Below the pieces are notes generated by a model. It was not told the origin of the DNA. It saw only the letters and a program-made list of their open reading frames with translations, and did no database searches. This document shows positions 11,755-23,495 of a stretch of DNA of 64,000 nucleotides, in pieces; the first letter of the stretch is position 1, and each line of letters opens with the position of its first letter. This DNA is from Porogramme epimiltina (Eukaryota; Basidiomycota; Agaricomycetes; Polyporales; Polyporaceae). The stretch covers positions 1 to 64,000 of the forward strand of contig FTLJ01000758.1 of assembly GCA_900155495.1 (NCBI GenBank), in the 5' to 3' direction. The position numbers and the translations under genes are program-made.

Positions 11755-14655
11755 ATGAGCAACAACCCTCGCACCGCCCTCTACCTTGCACCTTCCGTCA
11801 ATACCACCACGTATGTCTCTCCATTTGACTTGCGTGCTTGTCGTTTACTCGTTCGCGCAGGGTGGTCACGACGACGACTACGACAACGACATATGCGCCC
11901 ATTCCTCTCCCATCCGCCCCTCCGCCTGCCTCACCAAAGGACCCCAAGCTCTATCCGCTCATCAATGCGACGCTTCCAAGATCATTACGCGAATTCCCTC
12001 TCGTTTTCCCAGGTGGTTCTCGTGCCACTTTCCGTGATGGCGAATTCGGAGAGCAGGAGATGCAGGAGGAGGAGTCGGTTGTAGAGGGTAATGGGTGGAG
12101 AATGGTCAAGCGTGATGAAAGCGACTCGAGGAAAGAGGTCGGTCTGGTGGAAGCTATCGAGCGGTACGGCCGGAAGAGGTCTTACAGTAACGAGAACATG
12201 ATGGAGGGCATCGAGGTCATTCCTGGCTTCGTCGCTACAACACCTCCTCGCAAGAAGGCCAAGAGTCACCCATTACCTCCCATAAACACCATGAACTCTG
12301 CCGCACCTCCATCGCCCCTCCCGTCGCCTCATGGATCGCCTCCTCCCGAGAGCATCTGGCCGTCAGCACCTCCTAGTGGACATTCATCACCCCAGCCTCT
12401 GTCCCAAAACCAAGCACCCTTCCAACCTGATCTCTCTGTCACGACGCTCCTCGCCCTTCCCACACTGCTTTCGCATTTCTCGACTCTCCCACCGCCCCTC
12501 CAATCCCACGTGCTACTCACTTTCCTACGTCACTCTCCGCTCTCCGTCCTACGGACACTCCATTCCGTCCTTACGCCAACATTGGCCAGGGACTTTCTGA
12601 CGCTTCTACCACCAGAGTTGGTGTCGCTGGTCCTCAGTTTCCTTTCCTTCCCCGATCTTGCACGCGCATCACGAGTATCCAAGACATGGCGAGCGATTGT
12701 GGATTCGGATCCCGTGCTTTGGCGCGACCTCTTGAAGACAACAAAGATCTGGTTTGGACACGATTCCGAAATCGCGTTTCATGACGCTATAATGGCGAGG
12801 CGGAGGCGACAGGGCTTGCCTGCACCGAACTCCCTTCCACTTCCACATCCGTACAAGATCCTCTTCAAATCGCGTCACCTCACACGTACACGTTGGGTCA
12901 CGAACCAGAACCCCAAGCGCCTCACTTTCCAAGCACACGGGCGTTCAGTCGTGACATGCCTCATCTTTTCTCATGGCCGCATCATCTCGGCGTCAGACGA
13001 CCACTCTATCCATGTCTATTCCCCTGTAACAGGGGCGAAGATTCGTTCGCTGGAAGGCCACGACGGAGGCGTGTGGGCGCTCGCCGCGACGAAGAACACC
13101 CTTGTCAGTGGTTCGACGGACCGTACGGTCCGAATCTGGGATCTCGAGACAGGGCGCTGCACTCACGTCTTTGGCGGGCATACAAGCACCGTGCGCTGTC
13201 TCGCCATCGTGAAGCCGGAATGGATAGATTATGAGAACGAACATGGGATCGTCACGCGGGAGAAGTGGCCGAAGCGACCCCTCATTGTGACTGGCAGCAG
13301 AGACCACTCCTTGAGAGTATGGACTTTGCCGAAGCCTGGGGACGATGAGTATAGATGCTACGGCGCGGATGATACCGAGGTCGATCCTTCAGAGGTGCGT
13401 AGATGGACGCGTAATCTCTGCTTCCTGATTGGGGATCTGACGTCATCGCCCTTACAGGAGGACGTGGAGGACAACCCATACCATAAGCTTCATCTCGAAG
13501 GACATGACCATGCTGTCCGTGCCCTCGCCGCGAGAGGCCGTACACTTGTTTCCGGTAGCTATGACTGTACCGTCCGGATATGGGATATTATCACGGGCAC
13601 GTGCAAATGGGTGTTAGTTGGGCACACACAAAAAGGTGCGAGGCTACTTTAGTCTAGCTCAAACTTTCGGGAATACTAACTGTACCCCTCTTCGCTCAGT
13701 GTACAGCGTTGTGCTCGACATTAATCGCAATCTTGCCTGTTCGGGATCCATGGATGGCACCGTCCGCGTCTGGGATCTCAGTACGGGTCAATGTCAGCAC
13801 ATCCTCGCCGGCCATACGTCCCTTGTCGGCCTCCTCGGCCTTTCCCCATCCTACCTCGTCTCCGCAGCAGCGGATTCTACGCTGCGCGTATGGGATCCCG
13901 ACACTGGTGATCTGCGGCATACCCTTGCTGCGCACCAGGGCGCCATCACTTGCTTCCAACATGATGAGTTCAAGGTGCTGAGCGGGTCGGACGGCACGCT
14001 GAAGATGTGGGACATCCGCGACGGCTCACAGGTCCGGGACCTCCTCACAGGGATCGTTGGCGTCTGGCAGGTCGTCTTCGAGGGTCGATGGTGCGTGGCT
14101 GCGAGCAACCGGATGGATTCGACCGTGCTCGACGTCTGGGATTTCGGTGACGACGAGGACGAAGGCTGGGAGGGCGAGCCCCCGGGCGGACAGTACGATG
14201 AGGAATCGGATTACTCGGACGAGGACGACGAGATGGATCGTGCCCAAGTGGAGGCCGACGCGATGGACCAGGACCTAGACGGCATCCCGTCGGACGCTGA
14301 GATCCTCGACGCCCCCGACATCACCTCGGACGACGACGACGACGTGGACCGCATGCCTGACTGGAGCGGCGTCGAAGACGCCTCGACCGCCCGGGCGTCG
14401 TCGAGTCGCGACCCCGCCGAGCCCTCTTCGAGTAGCCACTATCGCACGCGCACCTCCGCGCGGGCACGGTCTTCGCGCGAGGTGGAGGGGGTTCCTACTC
14501 TTCCTCCGGCACTGGGCGCGGCCGATGTCCCCCTTTCTGCGGCGCCGGGCGCGGGATCCTCGGATCCCCCGCTGCGCATGCTTCCCTCCGCGGACGAGAC
14601 GCCGACGCGGCCGCGTACGCGCAACGTCAGCCATCGCAGGCGGTGGCAGCCCTAG
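11755..14655 (+). CDS. CDC4: CDC4-like F-box/WD40 protein (SCF ubiquitin-ligase substrate receptor)
   Basis: Join 11755-11810, 11861-13394, 13458-13635, 13700-14655; 907 aa. SCF receptors of this family bind phosphorylated substrates through a WD40 propeller and Skp1 through the F-box, driving ubiquitination in the cell cycle. Seen here: a Thr/Pro/Ser-rich N-terminus; a helical segment near 215-260 resembling the Cdc4/Pop D (dimerisation) domain; an F-box near 265-310 (LPPELVSLVLSFLSF); then about eight WD blades (SGSTDRTVRIWDLETG, SGSYDCTVRIWDI, CSGSMDGTVRVWDLSTG). The insertion between early blades (RPLIVTGSRDHSLRVW) is typical of Cdc4/Pop1. A very acidic tail follows. Introns 2 and 3 are 63 and 64 nt; intron 2 keeps frame without stops but is removed to restore a conserved junction. 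The family call is stronger than the choice of CDC4 over other F-box/WD40 paralogues. Confidence 0.88.
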
Positions 14656-16502
14656 GGCGGGGGACGCGCGGTGACCGCGTCCGCAGCCGTGCGCCCCTTC
14701 CCTTTCCAGTGATTGCCGTATCATCATCGGTGGTTTTGTGTACAGTAGCATAGCATCCCCCCACGTAGACCGCGCGGACGGTCGACTGCCCCGTGTATCG
14801 TTCTGCATCCTGTTGTCGCTCTCGCTCGTCCGTGTGATCTGATTTTTCTCTTCTATCGGCTCATCGACCCCCTGTTTGCGAGTCTTCTGTGCCACGGCCG
14901 TACGTAAACCTCTACGTATGCATGTGCAGCCCGCTGGGCCCGCTACACGTACAGGCATAACCTTTCTCTTCCATAGACGCATCATGTTTTGGCTCGCCTC
15001 CCGGAAGGACTGCTGTACATAGCCTATTCACGAACACGTATAATACATTGTTGTGGAACAGAATCGGACCCTGCCCGAGATCTGTCTGTCGAGCCTGGCC
15101 TGGGGTCCCGGGACGGTGCAGACAACCTTGGGCCCAACCCTACCTCCACTCGGTCCTCCCAATCGGTCGGGGCGCCAAGGGTGGTCAACTCCCTTCCCTT
15201 CATCCCGCCCTCGCGGAAGCGTGCTGCACGCGATACGGTATCGATGTCGAAGGTTCCCCGTGCGAGGTACGTGCGTACGGCATGCCACAGCCTGTCTCTC
15301 GAGGGAGCGCGAGCCCGATCCGCGGTCCCGGGCCTGGCGCCTGGAAGGGTCGGGCGGTGGGACGGTGGCGCGGGGGCGGTAGGCGTATCGCGCGAAATAG
15401 CGGTCCAAAACCTGTCATGCGGGCGAAAACACGGGAGCTCGATCGAGGGTGTGCGGGTCCCGAGCGCGCGATCCGCGTCGGACAGGGCTGAGGGGCCGCG
15501 CGTGGGGTCCGTGGGCCGTGGGCCGTGGCTTCCGTCGGTGGCCCCGAGGAAAGGGGTCCGATTCCTGTGCGGCGTACTGAATGGGCGGGGCGGCCGCGCG
15601 TCCCGGGCGGACCATCGGCGCCGCGCGGGGCTTCTGCGGATAGGATGGGGAGTGGGGCGGCGAATGGGACGGGGTGGACCCGGGCTGGAGGCGCGCGGGC
15701 GCGAGGGGTGTCCGCGCGGGGCGCACAACGGGCAGGCGGCGCATGGGCGCGTGGAGGATCGCCGCGGTGGGAGGAGTGGGAGAGCACGTTCGCGTGCCGT
15801 AAGGGCGTCGAGCGAGCGCAGATAGCGTCGAATGGCGGGGGGCGGGCCAATCGGACGAGGGTGGGGGGACATCAGGAAGGCGCATTCGCAACCAGTCGTG
15901 TTCATTGCGGTGAGAAAGGGACGCGGGGCAGGGCCGCACGCGGCGCCGTTGGAGGCTCGCGTCGACGTCGACTTCCACGCACGGCGGACCCGACGGCTTG
16001 GGGAGAGCCACGAGAAGAACGCTGTGCTTTTGGCACCTCCCGGTCCCGTACCATGGTACGCGCCCTATCACGGCAAACCCCGCCGCCCGTTCCTACGAGA
16101 AGCAGGTAAATAGGCACAGCGCCTGAAACACTCAACGCTTCGCAACATTCTAAAATACCTATGGGGTCCTCAGTTTGCAGGCCTCATAAAGCGCACAGTC
16201 TTCTGCCAGTCGTCGTTTGGTCACCGGCACATCCGTCTGCTTTCCATCGCCGGCGCTTGCGCGGTCGGGAGAAGGGCATCAGCAAATGCGGCGCTCAAAA
16301 ACGCCGGCGATATCGTCCATGGATGCGATATCATTCTAGACAGTGCTGTAGAACAATATCTATGCCTAAAGGAGAACCGACGGATACCACGGATTTCGTC
16401 GTGTGCACCGAGCCAATCGTCGCTAACTGTTGGTACAAAGCGTGGGGAAAGCGAGGAGGGCTCGCGTCATTGCAGTGGCCTCTCGATGACGAACCGAGTC
16501 TC
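14656..16502. other. 1.85-kb convergent intergenic region, GC-rich
   Basis: This lies between the 3' ends of the CDC4-like and cyclophilin genes. Long open frames exist on both strands between about 15000 and 15900, but they overlap each other, are Pro/Arg/Gly-rich and show no domain or convincing splice structure, so I treat them as GC-driven noise. Confidence 0.55.
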
Positions 16503-17265
16503 TCATTGGACTCGTGCTTTATGTATCTTGACGTCTTCGCGTGGACTGGGGGGTAAAATATCAGGCACATCTCCCGAGGATAGAACTCCACCGGGCTCGA
16601 GACCCACCGATCTTGAGCGTCCGTCGCCACCGCGCCAAGCCGCTGTACTACCCGCATACCCCCACTAACACGTCCGAAGATGGTGTGTTTGTTGTCGAGG
16701 TAAGGGGTAGGGGCGAGGGTTACGAAAAATTGGGACCCTGAAGAGATAGGAACTGAGACGAACGGGAAACGTGGCATAAAGCGGAGAATACACACCGTTC
16801 GTATTGGGCCCTGAATTCGCCATAGCTAGGATACCTGCACCCGTAAAGCGAAGTTCTGGATGGATCTCATCCTCACTAACACCGCCGGTTCAGAAACACG
16901 AGCGGACGGTTCTCGACGGAGATGACTCACAACTTTTGACCGTAGATGCTAGTCCCTCCACGACCCGTGCCCGTAGGATCACCTGTCTGGATCATGAAGT
17001 CCTGGGAGCACAACGAGTGAGTACTTCTTGCTTGGCTGTACGAGCGTTCCCGTTGACGTACTGCTATGATACGGTGGAAAACGACGCCGTTGTAATACCC
17101 TCTCTTGGCCAATTCAGCGAAGTTTCTGCACGTCTGGCGCACGATTGTCAATCAGGGGTTCTGCATGGTGCAATGTTGGGCATCCCGACCTACTCGAGGG
17201 GCGTGATCCCAGTACAGCTCCAGCTGGACGTCTCCCATGCTGGTCTCAAGCACAACGGATTCCAT
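16503..17265 (-). CDS. ppi1: Peptidyl-prolyl cis-trans isomerase, PPIL1/Ppi1-type cyclophilin
   Basis: Complement join 16503-16545, 16608-16737, 16796-16875, 16931-17001, 17062-17133, 17194-17265; 155 aa, the usual size of the single-domain PPIL1 class. These enzymes catalyse proline isomerisation, and PPIL1 members join the spliceosome. Active-site features are visible: [19 protein letters not shown] (Arg45, Gln53), [10 protein letters not shown] (Phe102/Phe103) and [11 protein letters not shown] (His116). The residue that is Trp121 in cyclophilin A is Tyr111 here, which in other cyclophilins weakens cyclosporin binding. The gene ends [10 protein letters not shown], recovered only after splicing a short last exon. 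Its start is 293 bp from the oppositely oriented DTD1 start. Confidence 0.93.
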
Positions 17266-17558
17266 GACGTGTGCGAGGATGGTGTGGTGTCGGTAGGTCG
17301 ATCGGCCGGTCCCTGGGCTAGAAGGTGATGGAAGAGAACAGGGAGCAAGGAGCCGTCCTCGCTTAGCTCGCGCACGCGCCCGGACGCGTCGTGCTCGTTC
17401 TCACCGGGCGCTAGCTCCGCGGCGTCCTCCCGCGGCGCTCCCTGAATCTCTCGGCCACCCACCGCCAGCCCCGCCACCACCGCGCCAAGTCCTGTGCGGC
17501 ACCGAGCTCGACACCCCCACTCACACACACGCTGTAATTTTGGACACCATCGCAGTCC
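17266..17558. promoter_or_regulatory. Divergent promoter between cyclophilin and DTD1
   Basis: This 293-bp spacer between two head-to-head starts must hold both 5' regions. No TATA box or known binding site is convincing. Confidence 0.5.
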
Positions 17559-18853
17559 ATGCGCGCGATCGTCCAGAGGGTCTCTTCAGCGTCGGTCACA
17601 GGTGCGCGCAGTCGCGCTCCCGCGTCAATCTCGCGCTCACTTCTTGTCCTTCGCGTTCGCACAGTTGACAATGAAGTCATCTCATCCATCGGGCGTGGCC
17701 TCATGGTCCTCGTCGGCATAGGAAGAGGTCGCTCCCCTTACTACGCATCTCGAACATCACAGCTGAATGATGCACGTCCGCACAGAACAGACGATACGAC
17801 AGCCGACCTCGAAGACCTAACGAAGCAGATGTATGTCCGCCCTCTTCCTCACCACCGTGCGAGGGAATTCTAGCGCGACAGGCATTCACACATGTGCCCC
17901 CGTCTACCGCGACCCCAGCGTGTCGCTCAAGGTCTTCTCCGATGACGCGTCCGGCGCGATGTGGAAGAAGAACGTCAAAGACATTGAAGGCGAAGTCCTC
18001 TGCGTCTCTCAATTTACCCTCTTCGCGAGCACAAGCAAGGGAAAACCCGATTTCCACCGAGCAATGGTGCGCCTCAATTCTCCTTCCCGTGCCTTCGTAT
18101 TGCCCCCGCCCGCGCGCCTGACCTTGGCCCCTCCCCCGCACCCGCGGCCGCTGACCGCCCGCCCCTCCCAGGGAGCAGGGTCCTCCCGGGACTTGTACGC
18201 CTCCTTCCTGAAGCGTATGGGCGAAATGTATAGGCCCGAGAAGATCAGAGGTACGCGCCCCCTCCCCTCCCCGCGCCGGGTTCTATAGCGCGCCCCGCCC
18301 CGCACACGGGCCCGCCCCGGCCACGGTCTGCGGCCACGCGACCCCGCGCGCCGCTATTTTGGGCGCGGCCGGGGTGGGGTGGGCGCGCGGCCGCGGCTGC
18401 GCCCGCCATAGTGTGTGTGGGGACTCGGACGAAGATCGCTGCTGACGTGCTCTCTGCGCCCGCGCCCGCACCCACCCGCGCCCTGTTCCGCGCCCGCGGA
18501 CGACGCGCGTGTCGTTGTGTGAACAGACGGGCGATTTGGCGCGATGATGGACGTCCGCCTGACGAACGAGGTGCGTGCGGCGGCGGCCCGGGGGTCGGTT
18601 TGTCCGTCGAGTCACTCTCCGCTGACTGACAGAGTTTTTTTGTTGTTCCGCCCAGGGTCCCGTAACTTTTACGTTGGACTCGCGAAAGTTCGAGTATGTC
18701 GACCCGCAGTCTGGCGCTGCCACACCGAAGAAGGGGTCGTCGGGCAAGCAGACGCCGCAGTTGCAGAAGGGAGCGCCCCCGACGTCGATGCCGATGCCCG
18801 ACGAGCAGGCTGCCGCAGCCGTGCAAGACGCTGCGCGTTCTTCGGGTTCGTAG
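17559..18853 (+). CDS. DTD1: D-aminoacyl-tRNA deacylase (DTD1)
   Basis: Join 17559-17601, 17665-17727, 17791-17830, 17919-18066, 18172-18250, 18527-18570, 18656-18853; 204 aa. DTD removes D-amino acids (and glycine from tRNA-Ala) attached to tRNA, keeping translation homochiral. It starts MRAIVQRVSSASVT as in the family. The two catalytic-pocket motifs are present: SQFTL (Ser79-Gln80) and GPVT (Gly140-Pro141), the latter preceded by MMDVRLTNE. After the DTD fold there is a C-terminal extension of about 50 residues rich in Pro, Gln, Ala and Ser (from about residue 153), beyond the usual ~150 aa. The fifth intron (18251-18526, 276 nt) is long and very GC-rich. Intron 2 uses a weak donor, GTCGCT. 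Confidence 0.9.
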
Positions 18854-19501
18854 AGAAGCTGTTTGTAATCCCCGGCGCGCCGAATCCGAAATGCTAAGCA
18901 TTTATACGCTTCATCGATGCAAGGACGTTTAGGCTGCGTAACGCGGTGTTCGTGAGTCGCCGACTGAGAAAGCCACGTATGTCCAGTCACGCATGCCCGA
19001 CCGTGGTACGCGTACTCCGGTTTCTTACACTCAAGGGCGTGACGTGCCGGCATGTCAAGGCAAAAATTAAACGACGAACCTTTCCGGACAATCAAGTTCA
19101 GTCAAGGGACTTTTACCGCACATCCGGTACGCATTGTTCCTTAGTGAACAGCTTCCGGGATAATATGCGTGAGTGACGCGGCATCCTGCGAGCGCGGCAA
19201 CATGCACAGTGGCCGCGTCTATTCTTTCGTAAATGCTCCACAATACGCCTGCTCTCGGCCCCGGGACGGACGTCAATTTGTTGTCAATCACCGCATATCC
19301 GTACCTCAATCCCACCGTGGGGGTTGTGCACGCATGGCCAGCATTCATCTCCCAGAGAGTGGATATTCGTCTGCTCATTGCGTCTCTCGCGACCCCTAGC
19401 GACACAACAACACGGTGCTACATAGAACCTGAAGCCAAACGCCACCAGCCGCCCTACGAACGCCTGCGACCTTCTGGCCACCGACACGCTGCGTCATAGT
19501 C
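18854..19501. other. Convergent intergenic region
   Basis: A 648-bp spacer between the DTD1 and PGS1 stop codons. I see no RNA gene, repeat or additional coding exon; it presumably holds both 3' UTRs. Confidence 0.5.
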
Positions 19502-21430
19502 TCACAACATGCCCCCCACAACGCCGACCAATGCCCGCGTGCCCATTCGGACCCTGCGAGACTCGGAATCGGTCTCGCCGCGCCACGGGTGCGCATGCGC
19601 GCGGAGCCCGTCGACCTCCTCGCCGAGGCGCCGTCGGAGCGCCGCGTCCGTCGTCGCGAGCACAAACGAGAGCTCCGTGTCGAGGTCCGCCGAACGTGAG
19701 TTGAGGTTCGTCGACCCGAACAGGGTGAGGACGGGCGGCGCTGTCGGTGTGGGACGTACCCATATGCCTGGGGTTTCATTTCAGCCATCGCGGGTGTATC
19801 GAGGCACGCCGAGCGCGGGAGAGGCGAAGCCATGTGAGTGCGCTTCGGAAGATGGGGGACCGCGCAAGCAAGCTATGTCGCGCACCTTTCGCGTGGTATG
19901 TCCATCCGTCGCGTTCCCACTCGTGTAGCTGGACACCGGGAATGACTGATGAACTTTCGGGGGACCATTCGCGTCCCGCGGCGCGGACAGCTGTCATGAA
20001 ACGCCGTTCGAAGAGGGTGTATGCCTCGGGGATGCGCCCGGAGATACCCTTGGATTTGTAGAATCCATTGGCCTAGGTATAGGGCGTGAGCACTGTCATC
20101 TCCGCGGAGAGATTAAATAGTGATAGAGTGCACTTACCTTGGGACTGGCAGCAAGAATCCGGCAGGCCAATTCCGAATTGATCACCGCTGATTGATAGAG
20201 TTTATGCAGAGAGAAGTAGCCACTCGTCAAGTCGATTAGAGGTCCATCATAGGTCTCGGTCGACCGCACGGTGAATCTTTGTTGTGCCGACAGCTCGCGG
20301 AAAAGCAGTAATAGGGAATGTTCTTCCTCCCTAATGTCAAACTGCCCAGCCTGTATCATGGGAAACACCAATACATCGGGTTCGTCTGGACTCGCTGGCA
20401 TGGCACTCGCAATTGATTGCACAGGCCGCGCTGTGGACGCGTTACGTTGTGCCTTCTGCAGAGAACGTAATGCTTGCTGTGCCTTGGCTTCTATTCGATG
20501 AGGGTGGGTTGATGGGTCGGACCAGTGTAAAGAATAGTCCTCTAAAGGGTTTGAGGAGGGGAGTAGCGTGTAGGAGAACGTGGAGGCCGCTCGGAGGAAG
20601 TCAAAACAGTAGTTGGCAAGGTTAGGTTGATCTATGAACTGCAAATATCGGTCTTGTCTGTTGGAAAAATAAGTCGTGTTCAAATTGGCTCTAAACAACG
20701 ACCACATTAGGCCCGACGTAGTAGCAAGTTGGACATAAACATCTATTCTCACCCAGAAATTATCAACGAGTCATCTGCGCCATAAATCTTAGGGTGCCAG
20801 GTGCCCCAGCCTTCGTTGAACCGTGGGGGTACAATTCGCGCCATGAGGCCTTTCAATTTTGGACTCCGGAAGAGGTATACATGGAACCTATCCGGGTGCT
20901 CTTGAAGTAATGGGAGGAGAATCCTCGCTGTGGAGTCGGGACCGGGTCGAGTAGAGCGGTTCAGATCGAGGTGTAAATACACGTGGAGAGCGGGGTGTTC
21001 GCGGAGTGATGTGCGTATAGCATCAATCTTGCATTGTGCTCGTTAGTGACAGAATATAAGGTGGCGAACCGCACTCACTAACTCGACGTCTTCATAGCCA
21101 ATATATAGAGAGGATAGGAATAGTCTATGCCGTGCATTCCGTATCATATTCTGTTTCGTGCTGTCTCAGAGCGGAAGCATAGATTTGTAGGGTGTGGCTT
21201 ACAAGTAATGTCTGATAGAATACGCGTGGTTCATGCATGACGGAAACACTCGAAGAGTGCATGGAGAAGCATGGCTGGTGTTCGGCGAGTTTCACGAGAA
21301 ACTGGCGAATCGTAGGGTCGAAGGACGAGGTGGAGACATTGCGCGGTCTCTGCGCGGCAGCTATAGGTATGAGCGCGGGGTATATGCGGAGACGAGAAAG
21401 ATGGAGCGCATTGCGCGCTGCACCGAACAT
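19502..21430 (-). CDS. PGS1: CDP-diacylglycerol-glycerol-3-phosphate 3-phosphatidyltransferase (PGP synthase)
   Basis: Complement join 19502-19767, 19886-20072, 20138-20690, 20753-21027, 21079-21150, 21203-21430; 526 aa. It makes phosphatidylglycerophosphate from CDP-diacylglycerol and glycerol-3-phosphate, the committed step to cardiolipin in mitochondria. Two phospholipase-D HKD motifs are visible: WHPKIYGADDSLIISG (His178, Lys180, Asp185), followed by ANLNTTYF, and YHAKG (His436, Lys438) followed by GSTNLNSRS. I chose the ATG at 21430 because it begins an Arg/Ser/Leu-rich, acid-free leader like a mitochondrial presequence (MFGAARNALHLSRLRIYPAL). An in-frame ATG at 21577 would leave only 31 bp to the Scd6 start. 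The 3' exons are much richer in GC than the 5' ones. Confidence 0.9.
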
Positions 21431-21608
21431 GGACTCGGGCACAACACAGTGGCTGGTGGCTGGAGAATGTCTCGAACGGGCGCTTGTGAGAATGCGGAAC
21501 GCGTCAGAGGGCGTGGGAACGGAAGACGCCGAGCGGGCAAGGGCGTTGGTCGTTGCTGCAGGCTTTGACGATTCCATCCACTTCCCTCTCCCCTCCACTG
21601 TTTTCGTC
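21431..21608. promoter_or_regulatory. Compact divergent promoter between PGS1 and Scd6
   Basis: Only 178 bp separate the two chosen start codons, so both 5' UTRs and core promoters must share or overlap this segment. No TATA box is evident. Confidence 0.45.
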
Positions 21609-23225
21609 ATGGCCGCGCTCAGTTTCATTGGGTACGCGCGCACTGTCCCTCATACTCATCTGTGTGCTGATTCTGGACTCTCAGAAAGCCAATTTCTCTT
21701 ATTTCGCATTCGGATGTACGATACAGAGGTATTCTGGCGGGCATCGACCCTGTCGCGTCAACAATTCAACTCTCAAATGGTGCGTCGTGCTATGCATATA
21801 TACTCTGCGCGTCGCTCACACTGGTCTATTTCTTAGTGTACTCTATGGGCACAGAGTCGCGAAGGTGAGCGCCACTGTCTGGTCGACGTGTAAATGTGAT
21901 GAACCCATTACGGATGTAAAAGAGCTACGGCTCGCTTGTCCGAGAGCGCATAAACCTCGTGTGGATTCTTCCGTTGCCTTCCTTCTGATCTTTGACGCGT
22001 CTTTGGCAATCTTTTTGGTTCCTTGGCTCACTCATACTGACTGTATTGTCACTCAGGCCGCCAAATGAATACATCCCCCCCGTACAAGACCCCTACACCT
22101 ACATCATATTCCGTGCATCAGAAGTGAAAGATCTTGCCGTCGATGACTCCGCGACTCAGAGGAGGAATGTACACGATGATCCTGCGGTTATTGGTGTGAG
22201 TCCTCTTCCCCCCTCATCCCTAACATATATCACGCCTTGCTTGATGAAACCATTGACGGATGTAACGAGCACTGCTCGCATGTCCGAGAGCGCATAAAAC
22301 CGTGTGGATATCCCGTTGCCTTCCTTCTGACTTGAGCCCCATATTATCAACTATTGCAACATGCAACTCGGGCGCTGACTTTGGGTTACAGGCATCGGCA
22401 CCTCCGATGGCACCAGCGTTCCCTCCGTATGGCTCCCCGTCTTACACACAGCAGGCTCCTGCAGCTGTCCCGCCCCAGCAAGGTCAAAACCAGGTGCCCC
22501 CGCGGCAGCAACAGGCATTCCCAAACCGTCAACAGCCTGCCCAGCCATCCGGCTCGCAGCAGCCCGCCCAAACCCCGAACGCGCCAGCACAGGCCAATAG
22601 CGCGGCTCCTGCCCCACCGCGCGCTGCACGTAACCAGTCGGTAAACTCGGCAACGGCTTCGATGGAGACGATTGAACGCGCCATTGGTGATCTCCGCGTG
22701 GCTAACGGTGCACCGAATGGCGCGCAACAGCAAGGGCAGCGTGGCGGCCGCCGAGGCGGACGTGGCCAGGGCTCAGACATCAAGGCAGGCGATCTGCGGG
22801 TGCCAACGACGGACTTCGATTTTGAGAGTTCCAACGCGCGCTTCGACAAGGCTGCCTTAGCTCCGTCCCCACGGGGCACGCCGAAGAACGATTCTACCGA
22901 GGCCGAGGACGCTGAGGACAGCGAGGCAAAGGCGAAAGCGAAGGAAGAGGAGAATGCTGCCTACAACCCCAAGAAATCTTTCTTCGACACCTTGTCGTCT
23001 GGCAGTAACGGTCCCTCTGCGGATGGTCGCGGGCGGGGTGGTCGCCGTGGCGGAGGGCGCAACCGCAGGGAGGAGGAGCGAGAGAGGAACGTGGCGACGT
23101 TCGGCGAGGCAGGCATCAATGGCCTTTTGGGCCCAGGTGCTTATGTCGGCGGTTGGGGTGGCTATGGTAGACGTGGCGGTGGACGTGGTCGGCGTGGGGG
23201 GGCTACAGTCGGTGCCCGTTCGTGA
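21609..23225 (+). CDS. SCD6: LSm14/Scd6 family mRNA-decapping and translation regulator
   Basis: Join 21609-21631, 21685-21779, 21837-21864, 22057-22195, 22392-23225; 372 aa. Scd6/LSm14 proteins repress translation and promote decapping in P-bodies through Dhh1, Edc3-type contacts and eIF4G. Domains: an LSm14 domain at 1 to about 75 (MAALSFIGKPISLISHSDVR, then GILAGIDPVASTIQLS and PPNEYIPPVQDPYTYIIFR); a Pro/Gln-rich linker; an RGG patch; the FDF box near 237-250 (TDFDFESSNARF); the FFD/TFG region near 292 and 325 (SFFDTLSS, NVATFGEAGINGLLG); and a C-terminal RGG-rich end. Splicing in exon 4 uses the GTGAGT donor at 22196, because the GT two bases upstream would break frame. Introns 3 and 4 (192 and 196 nt) are long for this region and share a duplicated element (listed separately). 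Confidence 0.93.
21898..21988 (+). repeat. Intronic duplicated element, copy A (Scd6 intron 3)
   Basis: It begins 33 nt into intron 3. It aligns along about 90 nt with copy B in intron 4, including two uninterrupted identical 18-mers, tgtccgagagcgcataaa and ccgttgccttccttctga, plus cggatgtaa near the start. Confidence 0.85.
22243..22330 (+). repeat. Intronic duplicated element, copy B (Scd6 intron 4)
   Basis: This is the second copy in the same orientation, starting 47 nt into intron 4. It carries the same two 18-mers as copy A at nearly the same spacing; sequence between them has diverged by substitutions and small indels. Confidence 0.85.
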
Positions 23226-23495
23226 GCTTTCGCCGAGTGATTTTGGAGTTGAGGATGGTCGTGCACACGGACTGTTATCGCGCTTGTGTCTTCGCTACTT
23301 AATGCTGTCGTGAGTGCAAAGATATCTTCGATGTTGTCCACTCTCTTTTAAATATTGCGAAGTGTGATTAAAATAGTGAAGAAAACCTGGGTTCTTCTAG
23401 TAGGATGATACAGTATAGTGCATATAACAGTGACAGGGGTACAGTTAGAGAAATAGAAAGGAACGCAAGTGCAGCACGCATGTAATCTTAGGACA

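Noticed and set aside
13395..13457. Reading through the in-frame second intron of the CDC4-like gene
   Set aside because: The 63 nt have a GTGCGT donor and CTTACAG acceptor and insert residues into a conserved loop.
15024..15905. 293-codon minus-strand frame and a 278-codon plus-strand frame over the same DNA
   Set aside because: Mutually overlapping, GC-rich, Pro/Arg-rich; lies between two convergent 3' ends.
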